From Isoetes taiwanensis (Eukaryota; Streptophyta; Lycopodiopsida; Isoetales; Isoetaceae): DNA of 64,000 bases. Location of the stretch: contig JAJEKV010000011.1 of the NCBI GenBank assembly GCA_021234155.1, positions 17,314,677 to 17,378,676 on the forward strand, given 5' to 3'. The notes under the pieces were generated by a model that was given only the letters and a program-made list of their open reading frames with translations, ran no database searches and was not told the origin of the DNA. The number at the start of each line of letters is the position of its first letter. Within the stretch, counting starts at the first letter, position 1. The position numbers and the translations under genes are program-made. Shown piece by piece: positions 31,202-43,400 of the stretch.

Positions 31202-32598
31202 ATCTAGTGGCCTCAAACTGCAGACTGCTACAATGGAAAAAAACAAAGATATTTCTACATTGGAGACTAAAAATTGCAATGAGCAATAAACTACTTATAT
31301 AATTAGCGATAGATGCCTTGTGTTTTTTTTGAAGACATTGTATATTGTTGTCAATGTCATGTAGATATAGATGGAAGCATTTAATGGTATGTTCGTTGAT
31401 AAGAGGTGAGGGGAGTTTTACATTTGTACTAATGATTGTGAACATAATGGTTAATTGAGTGAGTGTCTTAGCATTTATGTGGTGTGGTTATTTACCTAGC
31501 AACCTAATGAGTTGAAAGAAATGGTTCTCTATGTCTACATCCACAATAGTAGGGGATTCTATCCAATAAGCAATTTATTGTGTAACTATTTTTCAGGAAA
31601 TACGATTTATTTTTTTTTTGGGTAATTTGAGAAATTAAGAAAAGGAAGAATAATGGTTGGAGAACTTTAGATAATGGGTTGAGATGCAAGTGCCTCAATC
31701 ACTTAGTTACTACATGAAGCCCTATGTTGTAAACTAAACTGTAAATGTAGTATGTCTCATCGAATGTGATCGTATATGCCTCATACATTAATGACATTTA
31801 GACCAATAGACCTAATACTCCCTTTCATGGACAACTTATTGTCAAATACATTGGAGATATGCATAGGAGTGGTGTAAAGAATACAAAGAAAAACATTTCT
31901 TGAAGAGGGGCATGATGGGGAGATGATGTTTTTAGGATGGGGAATATGCAATGTAGGAGTCAGGTGAAGAACACAAAGAAAACATTTCTTGATAGAGGGG
32001 CATGATAGGGAGAGGATGTCTTTTACATGGGATATAGGCAATGCATGTCCCAAATAAGAAGGATATGATAGGAAGAGGACGTCTTTTACATGGGATATAG
32101 GCAATGCATGTTCCAAATAAGAAGGGTACTGGTGTTTAATAATGGGTAGCCAAAGAATTCCAAAGGAAGACCCAAAATCTCATCATTTTAGTTTCAAGAG
32201 CACAATACAGGAATAATGCCATACTGGTCCCCTAAGCCGTGGTTGGTTAAGTGCCTCATGAACGCACATTCTATGAATCTAAATATATGAATTGCAATTT
32301 GATAACTCTTTCATGTAAGTCAAATGCCCTCCCCCCCACACGCACACACAAAAATGACCACCAAAACCTTTGCAAATAAACAACTAAAACTTTTTCTCCA
32401 AGCCTATTTGTTCCAAGGCAACATTCCTTTGAGCAACACTTCAAGGATTACCGATAAATTTCGATGAACTACTATATTTTCTCAGAAGTATAATATTTGT
32501 CCTAAAATAAGCCAAATTCATATTTTGTTTTGGCAAAAGCAGCATTCCAAGGCTTAGACATGGCTTATGTTAGAACAACATTTCCAAGGCTAAATACC
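31202..32598. other. AT-rich DNA with tandem repeats, no gene
   Basis: At 31870-32130 two repeat orders occur: AACATTTCTTGA with AGGGGCATGAT units about 100 bases apart, then two almost identical ~67-base units containing GTCTTTTACATGGGATATAG and GCAATGCATGT. No protein or RNA gene recognised. ATACC at 32594-32598 is the target duplication of element 2. Confidence 0.55.
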
Positions 32599-34154
32599 TG
32601 TGACGTTCCAAGTATTTATACGGTATACGTATAAATATACTGACACGTCACGCAGTAAAGATACGCCACCATGGGGTATTTTAACCTAGGGGGTTGACCT
32701 AAAAGGGATTAATTTAGCTATGCTAAATTAATTATTAAAGGTTAATTACCTATAATTAAGGAAGCATTATCAAATTGACTCAATTAAGTTAATTGATTAA
32801 TTAGGAAGGTGCCACCTGGCCAAATTCGATTGGCCAGCATGAGAATGCTAACTTGGTGCATCAAATTGGATCCCTACCCCATTTGGCCCCAAAATCGAAC
32901 CAGGAGGAGCAGCTGCTGAGCGCCCAAGTTCCTTGAAGATGGAGATACCTCATGATAATGGATCCAGCAGAAACTTGGGTTAGTGGGTAGACTAGCTTGA
33001 TATCTCTAGGACTAGCGCTTCAGTCAGTCTTCTCTGGTTGTCTTTGTCTAGGATTAACCCTTCTTTGATGCTTAGGATTATATTTCAATTATGGATGATG
33101 CTTTGTTATGTATGGGTGGATGATCCTAGCTATGGTAGTATCTCTGTTAGCCTTCCGCAAAGCAGGGGTTAAAGGGGGGTTAGAGACCTCTGTGCCTTAT
33201 GCTCTTAGTATGCTCCTAGTAGTTCCCTTGATTCCCAATTAATGCGGCCTGTGCACAAGAGACCACCGAGTCGTGGATGCTATGGAATTGCTCAGCACCA
33301 GAGAAGGGACGCAGTGGTGAAGTGGGGGTGGGGTCTTGCACGAACATACAAGGCTCCTGAGACTCCTACAGTGGGCTAGGCCTGATAGCCGGTCACGTAG
33401 AGGGCCGGGTATGGGTCTGACACTCCCTGGGTGCAGAGGTGTGACCCGTATGGGGCATCCTGCACTTTGATGATAAAGTTAGGGGTAGGTCGGGTACGGA
33501 TGCGGGGGTCGCTGATGCGGCACGTATTCTCTAGCTCACCCATGGAATCGCTGCTATCCTGGAAGGGGACACTTCCCCGACCTGCCTCATCAGACCAGGG
33601 AGATGTAACCTGGAGTAGACTCGAAGGGTGGTACCTCGAGTCTACATCTCCGGAAGGCTATAGTGATGCCCTAGCATGATTCGACTCATCTGCAAAGTGT
33701 GCACAGGAGGGGCGGATGGAGTGGACAACCCTAGCCGATGTTCTATGCCAGTTAACGCCATGCCAAGATTCGGTCTGCTGATCTCTTGAGACCTAGCCGT
33801 CAGTCGATCCTCACTGGAGTCTGAGCCAGGGTAGAACCATGGGTTTTGGGGTGTTTTCTCTAGTATTAAATGCATCTTCTCTGTTATTATCAGTTGGATG
33901 GATGTGCCACCCTTCGTGGTGGTTATTTATGAGATGGTTATGCTGTATGCCAACCTTGGATGCACGCTTCCGCGACATAGGAGCCCCATTGAAGGCGTGG
34001 GCCGAATGACACCTCTGTGTCCTTCACTCGAGCATCTTCCATAGATAGTTCGAGTTAGATGGAGGACCCTGCTCTTGGCGAGTTGGTTGCCATGGTAGGG
34101 GGAAGTCCCCGTATGTATACGCCCGAGTGTCGTATATGTTCTGGGAGCGTCATA
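32599..34154 (+). repeat. 5' LTR of element 2
   Basis: About 1556 bases, nearly identical to the right LTR apart from clustered small differences around 33290-33330 and 33480-33660 and an 18-base duplication (TTAACCTAGGGGGT unit) present only on the right. High LTR similarity points to a recent insertion. Open frames inside it (for example 33431-33679) differ between the copies and are not genes. Confidence 0.93.
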
Positions 34155-34155
34155 G

Positions 34156-34168
34156 TGGTATCAGAGCA
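34156..34168 (+). promoter_or_regulatory. tRNA-Met primer binding site
   Basis: TGGTATCAGAGCA lies one base after the LTR, the classic plus-strand primer site complementary to the 3' end of plant initiator tRNA-Met. Confidence 0.92.
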
Positions 34169-34808
34169 TGGTTTTGGTGGACCAAAACTGTTGCATTGGC
34201 CATACTCTAACTCGTTAGTTGAGGGTGAAACTTCTTAGTATAGAGCGACCTAACTCCGTAATTAGTATTTTAATGGCTTAGCTATGAGAGGAATGATTTA
34301 ATTGTGGAGGAAATTGTTCTCTAGTAGAGTGGGTAAGGTCGAGGAGTGGAGCTGGACATTCGAAATTCGTAATCGCCATAATTTTCTCCACGTAGCTCGG
34401 ATCGCCGAGATCTTTGTTCCAACGCGTTCCGCATGGTCGAAATACCCTAGGAAGGTCATTACCCAGCGGAGAAAGGATGCGGAAGGGCCCCGAAAGTCAA
34501 CTCGGGCGCCGCTTGCATTTCATCGACTCGGAATCCGGATAGAAACGCGTATAATGCCGTCGGCGCCCGACCGTATAAAAGCGCGTATTTCCGCCGTATA
34601 AATATTAAAAAAAAAAGTTTTTAAATAAGAAAATTTTTAAAATTTAAAAGTTAGGCGGCCGGTTGTTTTTATGCTTTCCTTGCCTTACACGCCTCCGCCC
34701 GCCTGCTCTGACGTCCGCCATAGCCACCGGACCCGACCTTGTTCTTCCACCGCCTCCTCCACCCCTAGCGCCTCCCCTATCATCTTTCTAATCACCAGCG
34801 CCTCACTT

Positions 34809-36090
34809 ATGGTCAACACTAAGACTACCGCCCACCCTTCTAGCCTCAATATACCCCAAATCTACGCTATGATCGCGCAACACATGGCCACGGATAGCGA
34901 CTTGATAGACTCCTTCTGGATGAGCTGGTACGGCGATTTAGTGATGACCTTAGGATACCCTATCCTATATTCCATTTTTCCGAGCAGTTTCTGATTAAGC
35001 TCAATCTGCACCAGCTACCATACACCATGGTCGAGCAACCTGACAATGTCATGGTATTGATCAAATTCTACCCCCCTGAGTGTCAAGAACACTCTGAGGA
35101 GGAAGCAATTCAGATTGAGGCGACTCGTATTGGGGCATTAGTCAGAGAAGACGACCGTCGAGAGGTAGAGAGGGGGGATATAGAAACCCGGGCTCGGGGA
35201 TACAGGTACTTGGGCCATGGGTGGGCCATTATCAATTGCCAGGCTTTTGAATTACCCATATATCAATGGCACGAGGCTTCTCAAAGCTTTATGTGGACTG
35301 AGATTCCCAATATCAGTCTGGACTACTTGACAATAGTCCAGATGGATATGGCCCAGCGACCTGACCGCTATCATGCAGAACTGATCCGAAGGATCGCTAA
35401 TCGGCGGTTGGCTCAGGTAGAAGTCGACATGGAACGCAGCCCGCGGGTGCTCGAGCAGCCGAAAAAGGCTCGCCAGAACAAGCAAGACCAGCACCAACGG
35501 CGCAGGCCAATCGGCAAGTGAAACCCGCCGGGACCCTAATCAGGGGGACAAGCCGCCTAGCAAACGACGGAGGAAATTTGTAGCCCATAAGTCTGGCAAC
35601 CAATACAAAGAGAAGCTGAAGGTTGTCGGGAATATTGGGAAGAATACGAGCTCCAGCCGAAGGCAAGAGCGGGTGGATGCCGCACGGCCCCATCCTGTCA
35701 CTGCAGCTAAGACGGTTCCCCAGAAGAAGGGGCCGCCTCCGAAGCCTGCGAGGAAACCCCATCGTTCTCGACGGCACCTGTGGGTTTTGTGGGAAACCGT
35801 AAATACCGTAATAAGACCACGAAACCTCGATAAGAAAGCTGCCTTTTCAGAGGTTGGTGCGGGAAATAGCACAAGAGTTCAAGACCGACCTCCGCTTCCA
35901 GACCTTTGCGATTTTGGCACTATAGGAGGCCGCCGAGGCCTATCTGATAGCCCTTTTTGGTGACGCCAACCTTTGCGCTATACACGCAAAGAGAGTCACC
36001 ATAATGACTAAGGATTTAGCCCTCGCCCGGAGGATCCGGGGGATCCCTTGTAGTTACCTTCGGGCATTTCCTTTGTACAACTTTTGTTAA
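34809..36090 (+). pseudogene. Histone H3 domain protein of element 2
   Basis: The C-terminal part is unmistakable H3: PARKPHRSR (35740-35770), NRKYRNKTT (about 35795-35822), [19 protein letters not shown] and [12 protein letters not shown] (35830-35922), a TAG where H3 has Gln, then [30 protein letters not shown] and LARRIRG. Instead of the usual short end it runs to a stop at 36088-36090. Loop 1 (KTDLRF) is of canonical length, so this is not a typical CENH3. The N-terminal part, about 300 codons, starts MVNTKTTAHPSS (T-K-x-T-A spacing as in the H3 tail) and continues with unrecognised sequence (PDNVMVLIKFYPPECQEHSE, RYLGHGWAIINCQAFELPIY) and a basic region (KKARQNKQDQHQRRR). Frameshifts lie near 34970, 35520, 35770 and 35825. 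The 35027-35521 part is open for 164 codons. The same protein type occurs in element 1. Confidence 0.9.
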
Positions 36091-36134
36091 TATTAATGGA
36101 AGACTTTATCTCCTTTCTTTTTTTGAAAAAAATA

Positions 36135-36256
<122 letters not shown>

Positions 36257-36372
36257 GAACTGTCAGTGCTGACGTCAGCATAAGAGCAAGAGGGTACTTA
36301 AAAAGGGTTTTAGGGTTTCATTTTCACTTTCCACCATCTGTTTACCCTCCTCCCTCCTGAATTCCAGCGCCA

Positions 36373-37773
36373 ATGCCCGCCACCAACCTACTTGCATGGT
36401 ATGAGGATGGAGAGCACTGGGATCCTCAGGTTCCCTTTGATCTCTTACAGCCCTTTTTGCTCCAGCGCATCGATCTTATTGCCAATATGCAAAGTCACCC
36501 AGACTATGCAGGGTTTCTGGAGTTTTATACCGAGGAGATGCTTCCTCTTTGCACCCCCTTCGGAGAACCGCCTCAGTTGTTCATTGAGCGGGATGTTGTG
36601 AGAGAGATGCTAGGCAGTGACACCCACGCGTATGATGTGCTTAAGGGCAAGCTTCGGTGGGGTAACCACCCGCCCGTGGTTAAGCATGAGGGCCGGCAGT
36701 ATCTTGAGATCGCCTTTGCTCTAGCCATCCTCATGGATCAGTACGTTGAGGATGATACCTTGCCAGCAGAGAAAGGCAAGCTACCTGAGTCTTCCGATGA
36801 GGAAGAGGACGAACACATCGGCATGGACGATTTCGTACATTGAAAGCAGTTGGCAGAAGAGATGCCGCCGCCTCGGGAGCAAGCAGCACGCTTGTCCGGG
36901 TTGGACGCCCTTCCAGTTGTGTATCATCAAGGCCAAGAGTATCTTCTCTTGGATGATATCATCTGGACTTATCACATAGTGGCCGGATTCAAGCGCCGCC
37001 GCAAGGACCACGTGCTCTATGAATTGGCAGAGTACTGTATGGATGATTTTATAGATTTCACCCCTATTGATCTTCCACAAGAGATACACCAGCTACTCCA
37101 ATTTCGTCAGGAGCCCATAGAGCTGGCTGCTACTCTGCTACGGCTTAGAGATTTGATGCTGCAGGATCCACCAATTCAGCCTCCTCCGGATGCTTTTACG
37201 GCCATGGGACCTCATGTCCCCAATATTAATATGGTTGAAGTCCCCTCTAATTCAGATGAGGAAGGGGAAGAACTTTACCATAATCTTACTCACCTTAAAA
37301 AGGAGCGGGAAGAACTCAAGGAGGAGGAGGTCCCCATGGACTTAGATAAGGAGGTTGCCACTTCGGTAACCCCGCAGGGAAAGGCGTTGGGAAATCACCT
37401 CACCCGCTTCTTCTTGTCAGCTTTCCAGCAGGGGCAGGTCCTTTTTGTGGCCCGAGACCTGGCCCCCGAGGCCGAGGCATCATGGTGGAGCCTCCCCGCA
37501 CTATCCACATTGGCGGGGCATAAGAAGCTCTCATATCACACCCTTACTTATGTGCTGGTGCGGAGGGACCTTGCTCTTATGGCATTGGGTCAAGACATCG
37601 CATCCTGGATGAGCATGAAGCTCCTTACGGCGGCCCCATTGGCTGCCGCCTATCCGCCAGCAGTTGCCTCCATTGCGGCTGCCACAGTTGACCCAGGGGT
37701 GACCTTATTACGTCATCGACCGCCGCCACCACCTCCTACGCCAATGGACCAGGATGCCGGGCCTAGTTCCTAG
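36373..37773 (+). pseudogene. ORF-X of element 2, function unknown
   Basis: One reading frame of 466 codons with a single in-frame TGA at 36841-36843. It starts MPATNLLAWYEDGEHWDPQV; acidic patches are SSDEEEDEHIGMDD before the stop and NSDEEGEELYHNL later; the middle has LPVVYHQGQEYLLLDDIIW and YELAEYCMDDFIDFTPIDL; the end is PRPP-like (RHRPPPPPPTPMDQDAG). No signal peptide, membrane segment, zinc knuckle or catalytic motif is seen. Composition (acidic, helical blocks) would suit a structural or nuclear protein, but I do not assign one. Element 1 keeps a diverged copy in the same place, so it is a genuine component of the family. Confidence 0.7.
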
Positions 37774-37968
37774 CCTTTTATAGTATTTATTGTGTGAGTA
37801 TAGCCTTTGAGCTACTCGAGTATATGTAATTCTGCGCTGATGGTCTTCGCGCATCTTCTTTTGAATACAAGCAAATTGTCATTTTCCCTACAATACTTGT
37901 CTTCCTCTTTAGAGTTTGAAGTATAAGGGACAATTCAACTGTTATGTACTCATAGTTACCGTCTTGCA

Positions 37969-38484
37969 GACGATGAAATTGAGGAAAACGAAGAAGAAAT
38001 ACTAGAAGAACTGCGAGGAGAGGATCAGCTACCGCCGCACCAGGGTTACACATACGGGAATTTTCCCCTTTCATGGCAATCAGCTCACCTCGTGCAGGGC
38101 TATCACGAAGAAGATGAAGGGTATGAAGACGATCGTGACAATTATGAGGAAGAAGACCTACAGGAGGAAGCAGAACTCTACGACCCAATTAAGGGTTTTG
38201 AAATTGTTAATATCCTCCGTGAGCGCGCCTTCGAGCATCTAGAGCAGACTCTATGTCGTACCTGGAATTACTGAGAGATGACGAAGCACGAGGCTTTTGC
38301 CGACGCAAATGACCATTTATGGCAGATTTTCTATGCGCTGAGAGATCTCTTCAAGTTGCTCATCATTAACCCCACGTTAGATTATCAGTATGTTATTATC
38401 CAGGCATGGGCTCGCTACAAGGTAGTTAGGACAGTACGGGAGAGTATTCGTTACTCTATCCTGTACCCTTTCGCGGAGCCCTAG
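37969..38484 (+). pseudogene. ORF-Y of element 2, acidic protein, function unknown
   Basis: One frame of about 171 codons interrupted by TGA at 38272-38274. The first half is strongly acidic (DDEIEENEEEILEELRGEDQ, then EEDEGYEDDRDNYEEEDLQE); the second is helical with aromatic residues (DANDHLWQIFYALRDLFKLL, then YQYVIIQAWARYKVVRTVRE). There is no ATG at the left end; a splice-acceptor-like TTGCAG precedes the first codons, so it may be joined to an upstream exon. The acidic half could chaperone basic histone-like proteins, but that is speculation from charge alone. Confidence 0.55.
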
Positions 38485-38737
38485 GCCTGATCTTCACAGC
38501 TTTTTCATGGCTAAGCATGTGTTGGTTAAAGTTGTCCAATGTATAATCATGAGTTTGGTATTGTACAGCTCCAAGTTCTTGTTAAAGCACCCCTTCATTG
38601 TAACTGTCACTTTGACTTTATAATAAAGTTCTTTTCCTTAATTCTCTTGTATCGACCTTATTATTGTTTCCTACTACTGTTCAAAATGATCTTCTTTGTG
38701 ACACTTGGTATCACAATAATTCTGCTTATATCTTCTT

Positions 38738-39990
38738 ATGGTCAATATAGACGGTGCGCGTAACGCCTCATGGCAGACACCCTCGAATGCTAGCAGATTA
38801 ACACCTGAACAAGAACTCCTGTTGATGAAGCGACAATTAGTAGAGCTGCAGGCTTATGTGTTAAATGCCAACCCACCGCGCGGTATTATAAGGGAGAGCG
38901 GACGGAGTTACCTCCGCTATTCGCCTATGTGACCACACCTTTGAACCGAGGCCACATACCCATCAAAGGACATCTTCACAATCAGCCACTTCTGTGTCTT
39001 CAGAGTCATCTATATCGTCTGGTGACCATGCAAAGGCCTGGGACAAGGAGTACCATAAGACGATTGATACGGCCATTACCAGTATATGGAAAAACAGAAA
39101 ACTGGCTCAGTTTGATAGGAAATCTAGGGGCGGCCTGAACGCAGAGTCTTGGTTGGACGAAATGAAGGAGTTCGGGAAATCCTATGGGATGACGGAGAGA
39201 AAGATACTGGAAAAAGTTGCCACTACAAACCTTACAGAGTCAGCCGTATTTGGTAGAAGGGCTATGCTAGAGCCAAGCATCTAGGCGTATAGATGCAAGT
39301 TTAAAAGTTTGCCAAAGCTTTTAAGTCGCATTATGTGCCCCGTGGAGCACAAATGCCAACGATTCAAACTTTTTACGTGTTGGAGCAGAAAGGGTATGTC
39401 GATGCTTCAGGCCTACGGATGAATTCATGCGCTTGAGGTCGTATGTCCCGTGTATGAATGAAAAGAGGGTTGGAGGGCTATATTGAAGGGTTGGCCCCTC
39501 ATTAAACGAATGGTTAAGGCCATGACCCGAAGTCGATTGTAGGTCGAGGCTAAGGCATTGAGCCTTGAAGAGGACATACCCAAGAAAACCAGTACCAACG
39601 CCCGCCCCTTACTCCCGGTCGCGCCCGTACACACCTTACAAGCCCCGTTCACCAAGTCGGGGCCTTCTCCATTGAACTCTAATGGTCGCCAGAAAAGAAA
39701 GTCACCTTCAACATGCGGACAAACCCGAACAATGTGGGTAACTTCGGTTGAACCTCTACGATCTATTCCTAAAGAGGCCGAGAGCAGCTCCGCAAAGAGA
39801 AGGCATGTTACGGTGTATGCGGCCCGGGCACTTCATGCAGAATTGTCCTTATGTCACCTGGACGCGCCCGGCTGGCCATGGCCATGGCCGACCTTGATTG
39901 GGATGATCTCGGGGCTACACCACCGTTGACAAGGAGGCCCCAAGGTATATTCACTGCGTCGCCCCATATCCTTGCGACCATTGAAATCGG
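38738..39990 (+). pseudogene. gag of element 2
   Basis: Starts MVNIDGARNASWQTPS with an early helix LTPEQELLLMKRQLVELQAY. The capsid-like region contains KSRGGLNAESWLDEMKEF and FAKAFKSHYVPRGAQMPTIQ. The nucleocapsid knuckle is visible as CGPGHFMQNCPY near 39822-39857. Frame breaks near 38930, 39280 and beyond split it. Gag packages the element RNA and builds the virus-like particle. Confidence 0.75.
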
Positions 39991-42900
39991 CAATCTTTGA
40001 AAGTCACTTTGCCGTTATTTCCACTATAGGTCAAGTAGGCGGTAAGCCTTTCATAATTCTTATGGATGCGGGAAGTACACATAATTTTGTTTCTCCTAGA
40101 ATGGCCTGTATTGCGACTTGAGACTTTGAGATCCCGGCCAGAAGCGTGTGACTTTAGCGGTGGAAAAATCAGACATACTCATGGCGTCGCATTAACCTTA
40201 AAATCATTTCTTAGGGTGCACCGATGGCATTGGGTGCGAGGTTAATGGATATTGGCAAGTATGATCGATTGTTGGTATGGAATTTTTGGCATCCGCAAAA
40301 GCCAATATAGGCTAGCGAAAAGCGGGAGGTTACCTTCAACGCAGCTAATGGAGCCCGCGTAACTATAAAAGATGATCCCTTAAACCCCATTATGCAGTCT
40401 ATGTCCATCAGGCAGTTAAATAAGGCTATACGTAAGGATAAACTACTTTCCGTCATCAGACTTGCATCCATTGAGTCAGATGCTAAGCGAAAGCAAGTAG
40501 TTGATGCCTTGCCAGAGAGCATTGCTAATCTTCTCAGGGAATTTAGCGATCTCTTTCCAGACGAGATCCAGAAACTTCCTCCATTCAGAGGGGTAGAATG
40601 TGAGATAGCTTTGGAACCAGGTACTAAGCCTATTAGTAAGGCCCATATGCAGTATGAGTCCCCTAAATTGGCGAGCTTAGAAGCAACTTCGGGAGTTACT
40701 AAACCTAGGCTTCATTAGGCCTAGTGTTTGCGCCTTTGCGCCCTATCCTTTTGTTAAGAAGAAGGATAGCTCCTTGAGGATGTGTATTGACTATCTATGA
40801 CTCAACAAGCATAACGATCAAGAATCGCTATGCTTTGCCTAGAGCGAACGATCTTATGGACCAATTGCAAAGGGCCAAGTACTTCTCAAAGATTGACTTA
40901 CGCTGAGGATATCACGAAATAAGAATTAAAGAGGAAGACATCCATAAGTCTGCTTTTCCACTAGGTATGGGCATTATGAGTTTACCGTTATGCCTTTTGG
41001 ATTAACCAATGCCCCCGCGACTTTCATGCTTGATGAATGATGTCTTCCGACATTACTTGGATGATTTTGTTGTTATTTTCTTTGACGACATTCTCATCTA
41101 TAGTAAGACCCTGGAGGAGAATGAGAAACATCTTGGTTGGTCAGTACAAAAAGCTAAAAACAGGCGTCACCGACTCTTTGCCAAGTTCTCTAAATGCAAG
41201 TTTGCCACTCCCAAGGTGGATTATTTAGGCCATGTCATTTTATTTGAGAGAATTGCTACAGACCAAGAAAAAATAGAGGGCGATCAAGGATTGGCCCATT
41301 CGTGTAATGTTTCGAGGTCCGAAGTTTTTAGGATTGGCGGGGTATTACGGAAATTTGTTAAGGATTTTGCAAAAGATTGCAGCACCTCTTACCCGATCTT
41401 ACAAAGCATGAGAAAGTGAAGGATTGGATTGAGCATTGTAAAAGCAAAGGTCCAGGGGAAGTTTTGAAGCTTAAGGAAGCTTTAACGTCGACACCAGTCC
41501 TCACATTGCGGACCGAAAAGGATAAACTAGTAGCAACGGATGCCAGTAAGATTTCTACCGGTGGAGTCCTAATGCAGGAGGGGAGGGTTATTGCCTATGA
41601 TTCAAAGAAAATGAACGAGACTGAGCAGCGATACCCTACTCATGATCAGGAGTTGTTGGCCGTTGTCCGCGCTCTGCGTATATGGAGACACTACATTCTT
41701 GGTAGAAGATTTCAGCTGGATATGGATCATCAGAGTCTCCGTTATCTATCAACCCAGCCGAATCTCAACCTCCGTCAGAGGAGGTGGATGGAATTTATAG
41801 AGGAGTATGATTTTGAAATTATGTATAAGCCTGGGAAACACAATGTGGTTGCGGATACGTTGTCACGCCATCCCTTGGTAACCCGAACCCATTGTAATGC
41901 AATTTCCACACTCACTAGTGAGTTTGGAAAGCAGATAGAGCAGACCTTGGCCACAGATCCAGAGTTCCGTGATGTATGGGATAGTTTAGCTAAGGAGGCA
42001 CGCACAGATAAAGAACGTGAAGCTTTCCGTTCGTATAAGAAAGAGGGCAATTTGTTATATTACAAAGATAAGTTGTGTGTACCTGAGACGTCAGGAGTAC
42101 GTAAACTTATTCTCCATGATACACACAACAGCTCTATAGCTGGACATGCAGGTTTCATGAAGACCTACTTTAAGATCCGCTCCAGTTATTTTTGGCCTTG
42201 TATGAAGAAGGACATTGCCAGGTATATTAAGCAGTGTCAGGTGTGTCAACAAACCAAGGCTGAGCAACTAAGGATTCCAGGAGAGTTGCAACCTCTGGAT
42301 GTGCCCAACGCTAAATGGGAAGTGATAACCATGGATTTCATTGTGGGCCTTCCACGTACTCTCCGTGGATATGATGCATTGATGGTAGTGGTCGACAAAT
42401 TGTCGAAAATGGCTCATTTCTTGCCATGTCGTACCATGGATACAGCCTTTGATACCGCTTTGCTGTTTACAAATGAGATCTTCAGATTGCATGGAATGCC
42501 ACGAGTTATCGTATCCGACAGGGATCCCAAATTCGTAAGTGCGTTCTGGAAAGATTTCTTTGCCACCATCCAAACCAAGCTCGCTATGAGTACCGCATAT
42601 CATCCTCAGACGGATGGTCAGACAGAGCGTACCAATCGCATTATAGAGGATATGCTATGAAGTTATGTATGGAGTAAGCAATCACAATGGGCTGACTATA
42701 TTTATTTGGTCGAATTTGCCTATAATAGCATGAAACAGGAGTCTTCCAAAATGTCTCCCTTTATGATAAATTATGGTTATCAATGTCTTACTCCAGACAC
42801 ATGGTATAATCCCGTTTCTAAGGTGGAGGTTTCTCAACAACTCCTCTTGGAAATGCAAGCTTTGGTTGAAGAAGTTCGTGGTTACTTATTGGCTGCGCGC

Positions 42901-43206
42901 AGTCGTCAGAAGAGTGTCGCGGATAAGTACAGAACCCCACGAGTCTTCCAGGTGGGCGAATCAGTTTGGCTTAAGATTAAGGTAAAACAAGCCAAGCTTA
43001 AGATTGGTAACTGCAAGAAGCTGGCACCCAGATGGGCTGGGCCGTTCAAAATCATTGAACGTGTTGGAGAACAGGCATATCGCTTGGATTTGCCACCCCG
43101 CTTGAAGATCCACAAGGTCTTTCACGTGAGTCTTCTGAAGCAACATACCCCAGATCCAGAGGAGATCTTGGATACACCCACCCTCCTTGAAATGACATTT
43201 AGATAT
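39991..43206 (+). pseudogene. pol of element 2: protease, RT, RNase H, integrase
   Basis: The protease is shown by HFAVISTIGQVGGKPFIIL and MDAGSTHNFVSP (40000-40110; the usual D-S/T-G is D-A-G). RT includes [51 protein letters not shown] and YLDDFVVIFFDDILIYS (about 40540-41105). RNase H shows ATDASKISTGGVLMQEGRVI, TEQRYPTHDQELLAVVRALR and HNVVADTLSRHP. Integrase has H-x-H zinc binding (GHAGFMKTYFK, CQVCQQTK) and the catalytic core MDFIVGLPRT, VSDRDPKFVSAFW and TDGQTERTNRIIEDML. A TGA follows at 42658, then the C-terminal part (ARSRQKSVADKYRTPRVFQV, FHVSLLKQHTPDPEE). The stretch 41377-42660 is open for 427 codons. Confidence 0.93.
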
Positions 43207-43400
43207 AGTGCCTGAAGCTCTTCTTGATCGAGCTTATAAGCAGACCAGAAGGACTCAAATGTTGCAATACTTGGTCAAGTGGAAGCACTTACCAGTTGAG
43301 GATGCTACGTGGGTGATGAAGATAGACCTTGAGAAGCACTATCCAGACTTCATGCGGGAATCTCAGGGCCGCACCATCAACGATGCTATCAACCCCACCC
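43190..43400 (+). pseudogene. Integrase chromodomain of element 2
   Basis: A frameshift near 43195 separates it from the integrase body. The reading is VPEALLDRAYKQTRRTQMLQ, YLVKWKHLPVEDATWV and HYPDFM, the chromodomain of plant chromoviruses (LVKWKH...E-x-A-T-W core). The first aromatic cage residue of canonical chromodomains is not evident, as in group II chromodomains. It is thought to direct insertion to heterochromatin. Confidence 0.85.

Noticed and set aside
33431-33679. 82-codon frame within the left LTR, and the smaller frame at 44964-45146
   Set aside because: The frame is not preserved between the two LTRs, so it is unlikely to be coding.
35397-35872. Reverse-strand frames of 126 and 110 codons over the H3-like gene
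   Set aside because: Shadows of the forward-strand H3-like gene, which is supported by homology.
34809-36090. Classification as centromeric CENH3
   Set aside because: Loop 1 is of canonical H3 length (KTDLRF) and the fold is close to H3.1/H3.3; the long N-terminus is element-specific and not a CENH3 tail.
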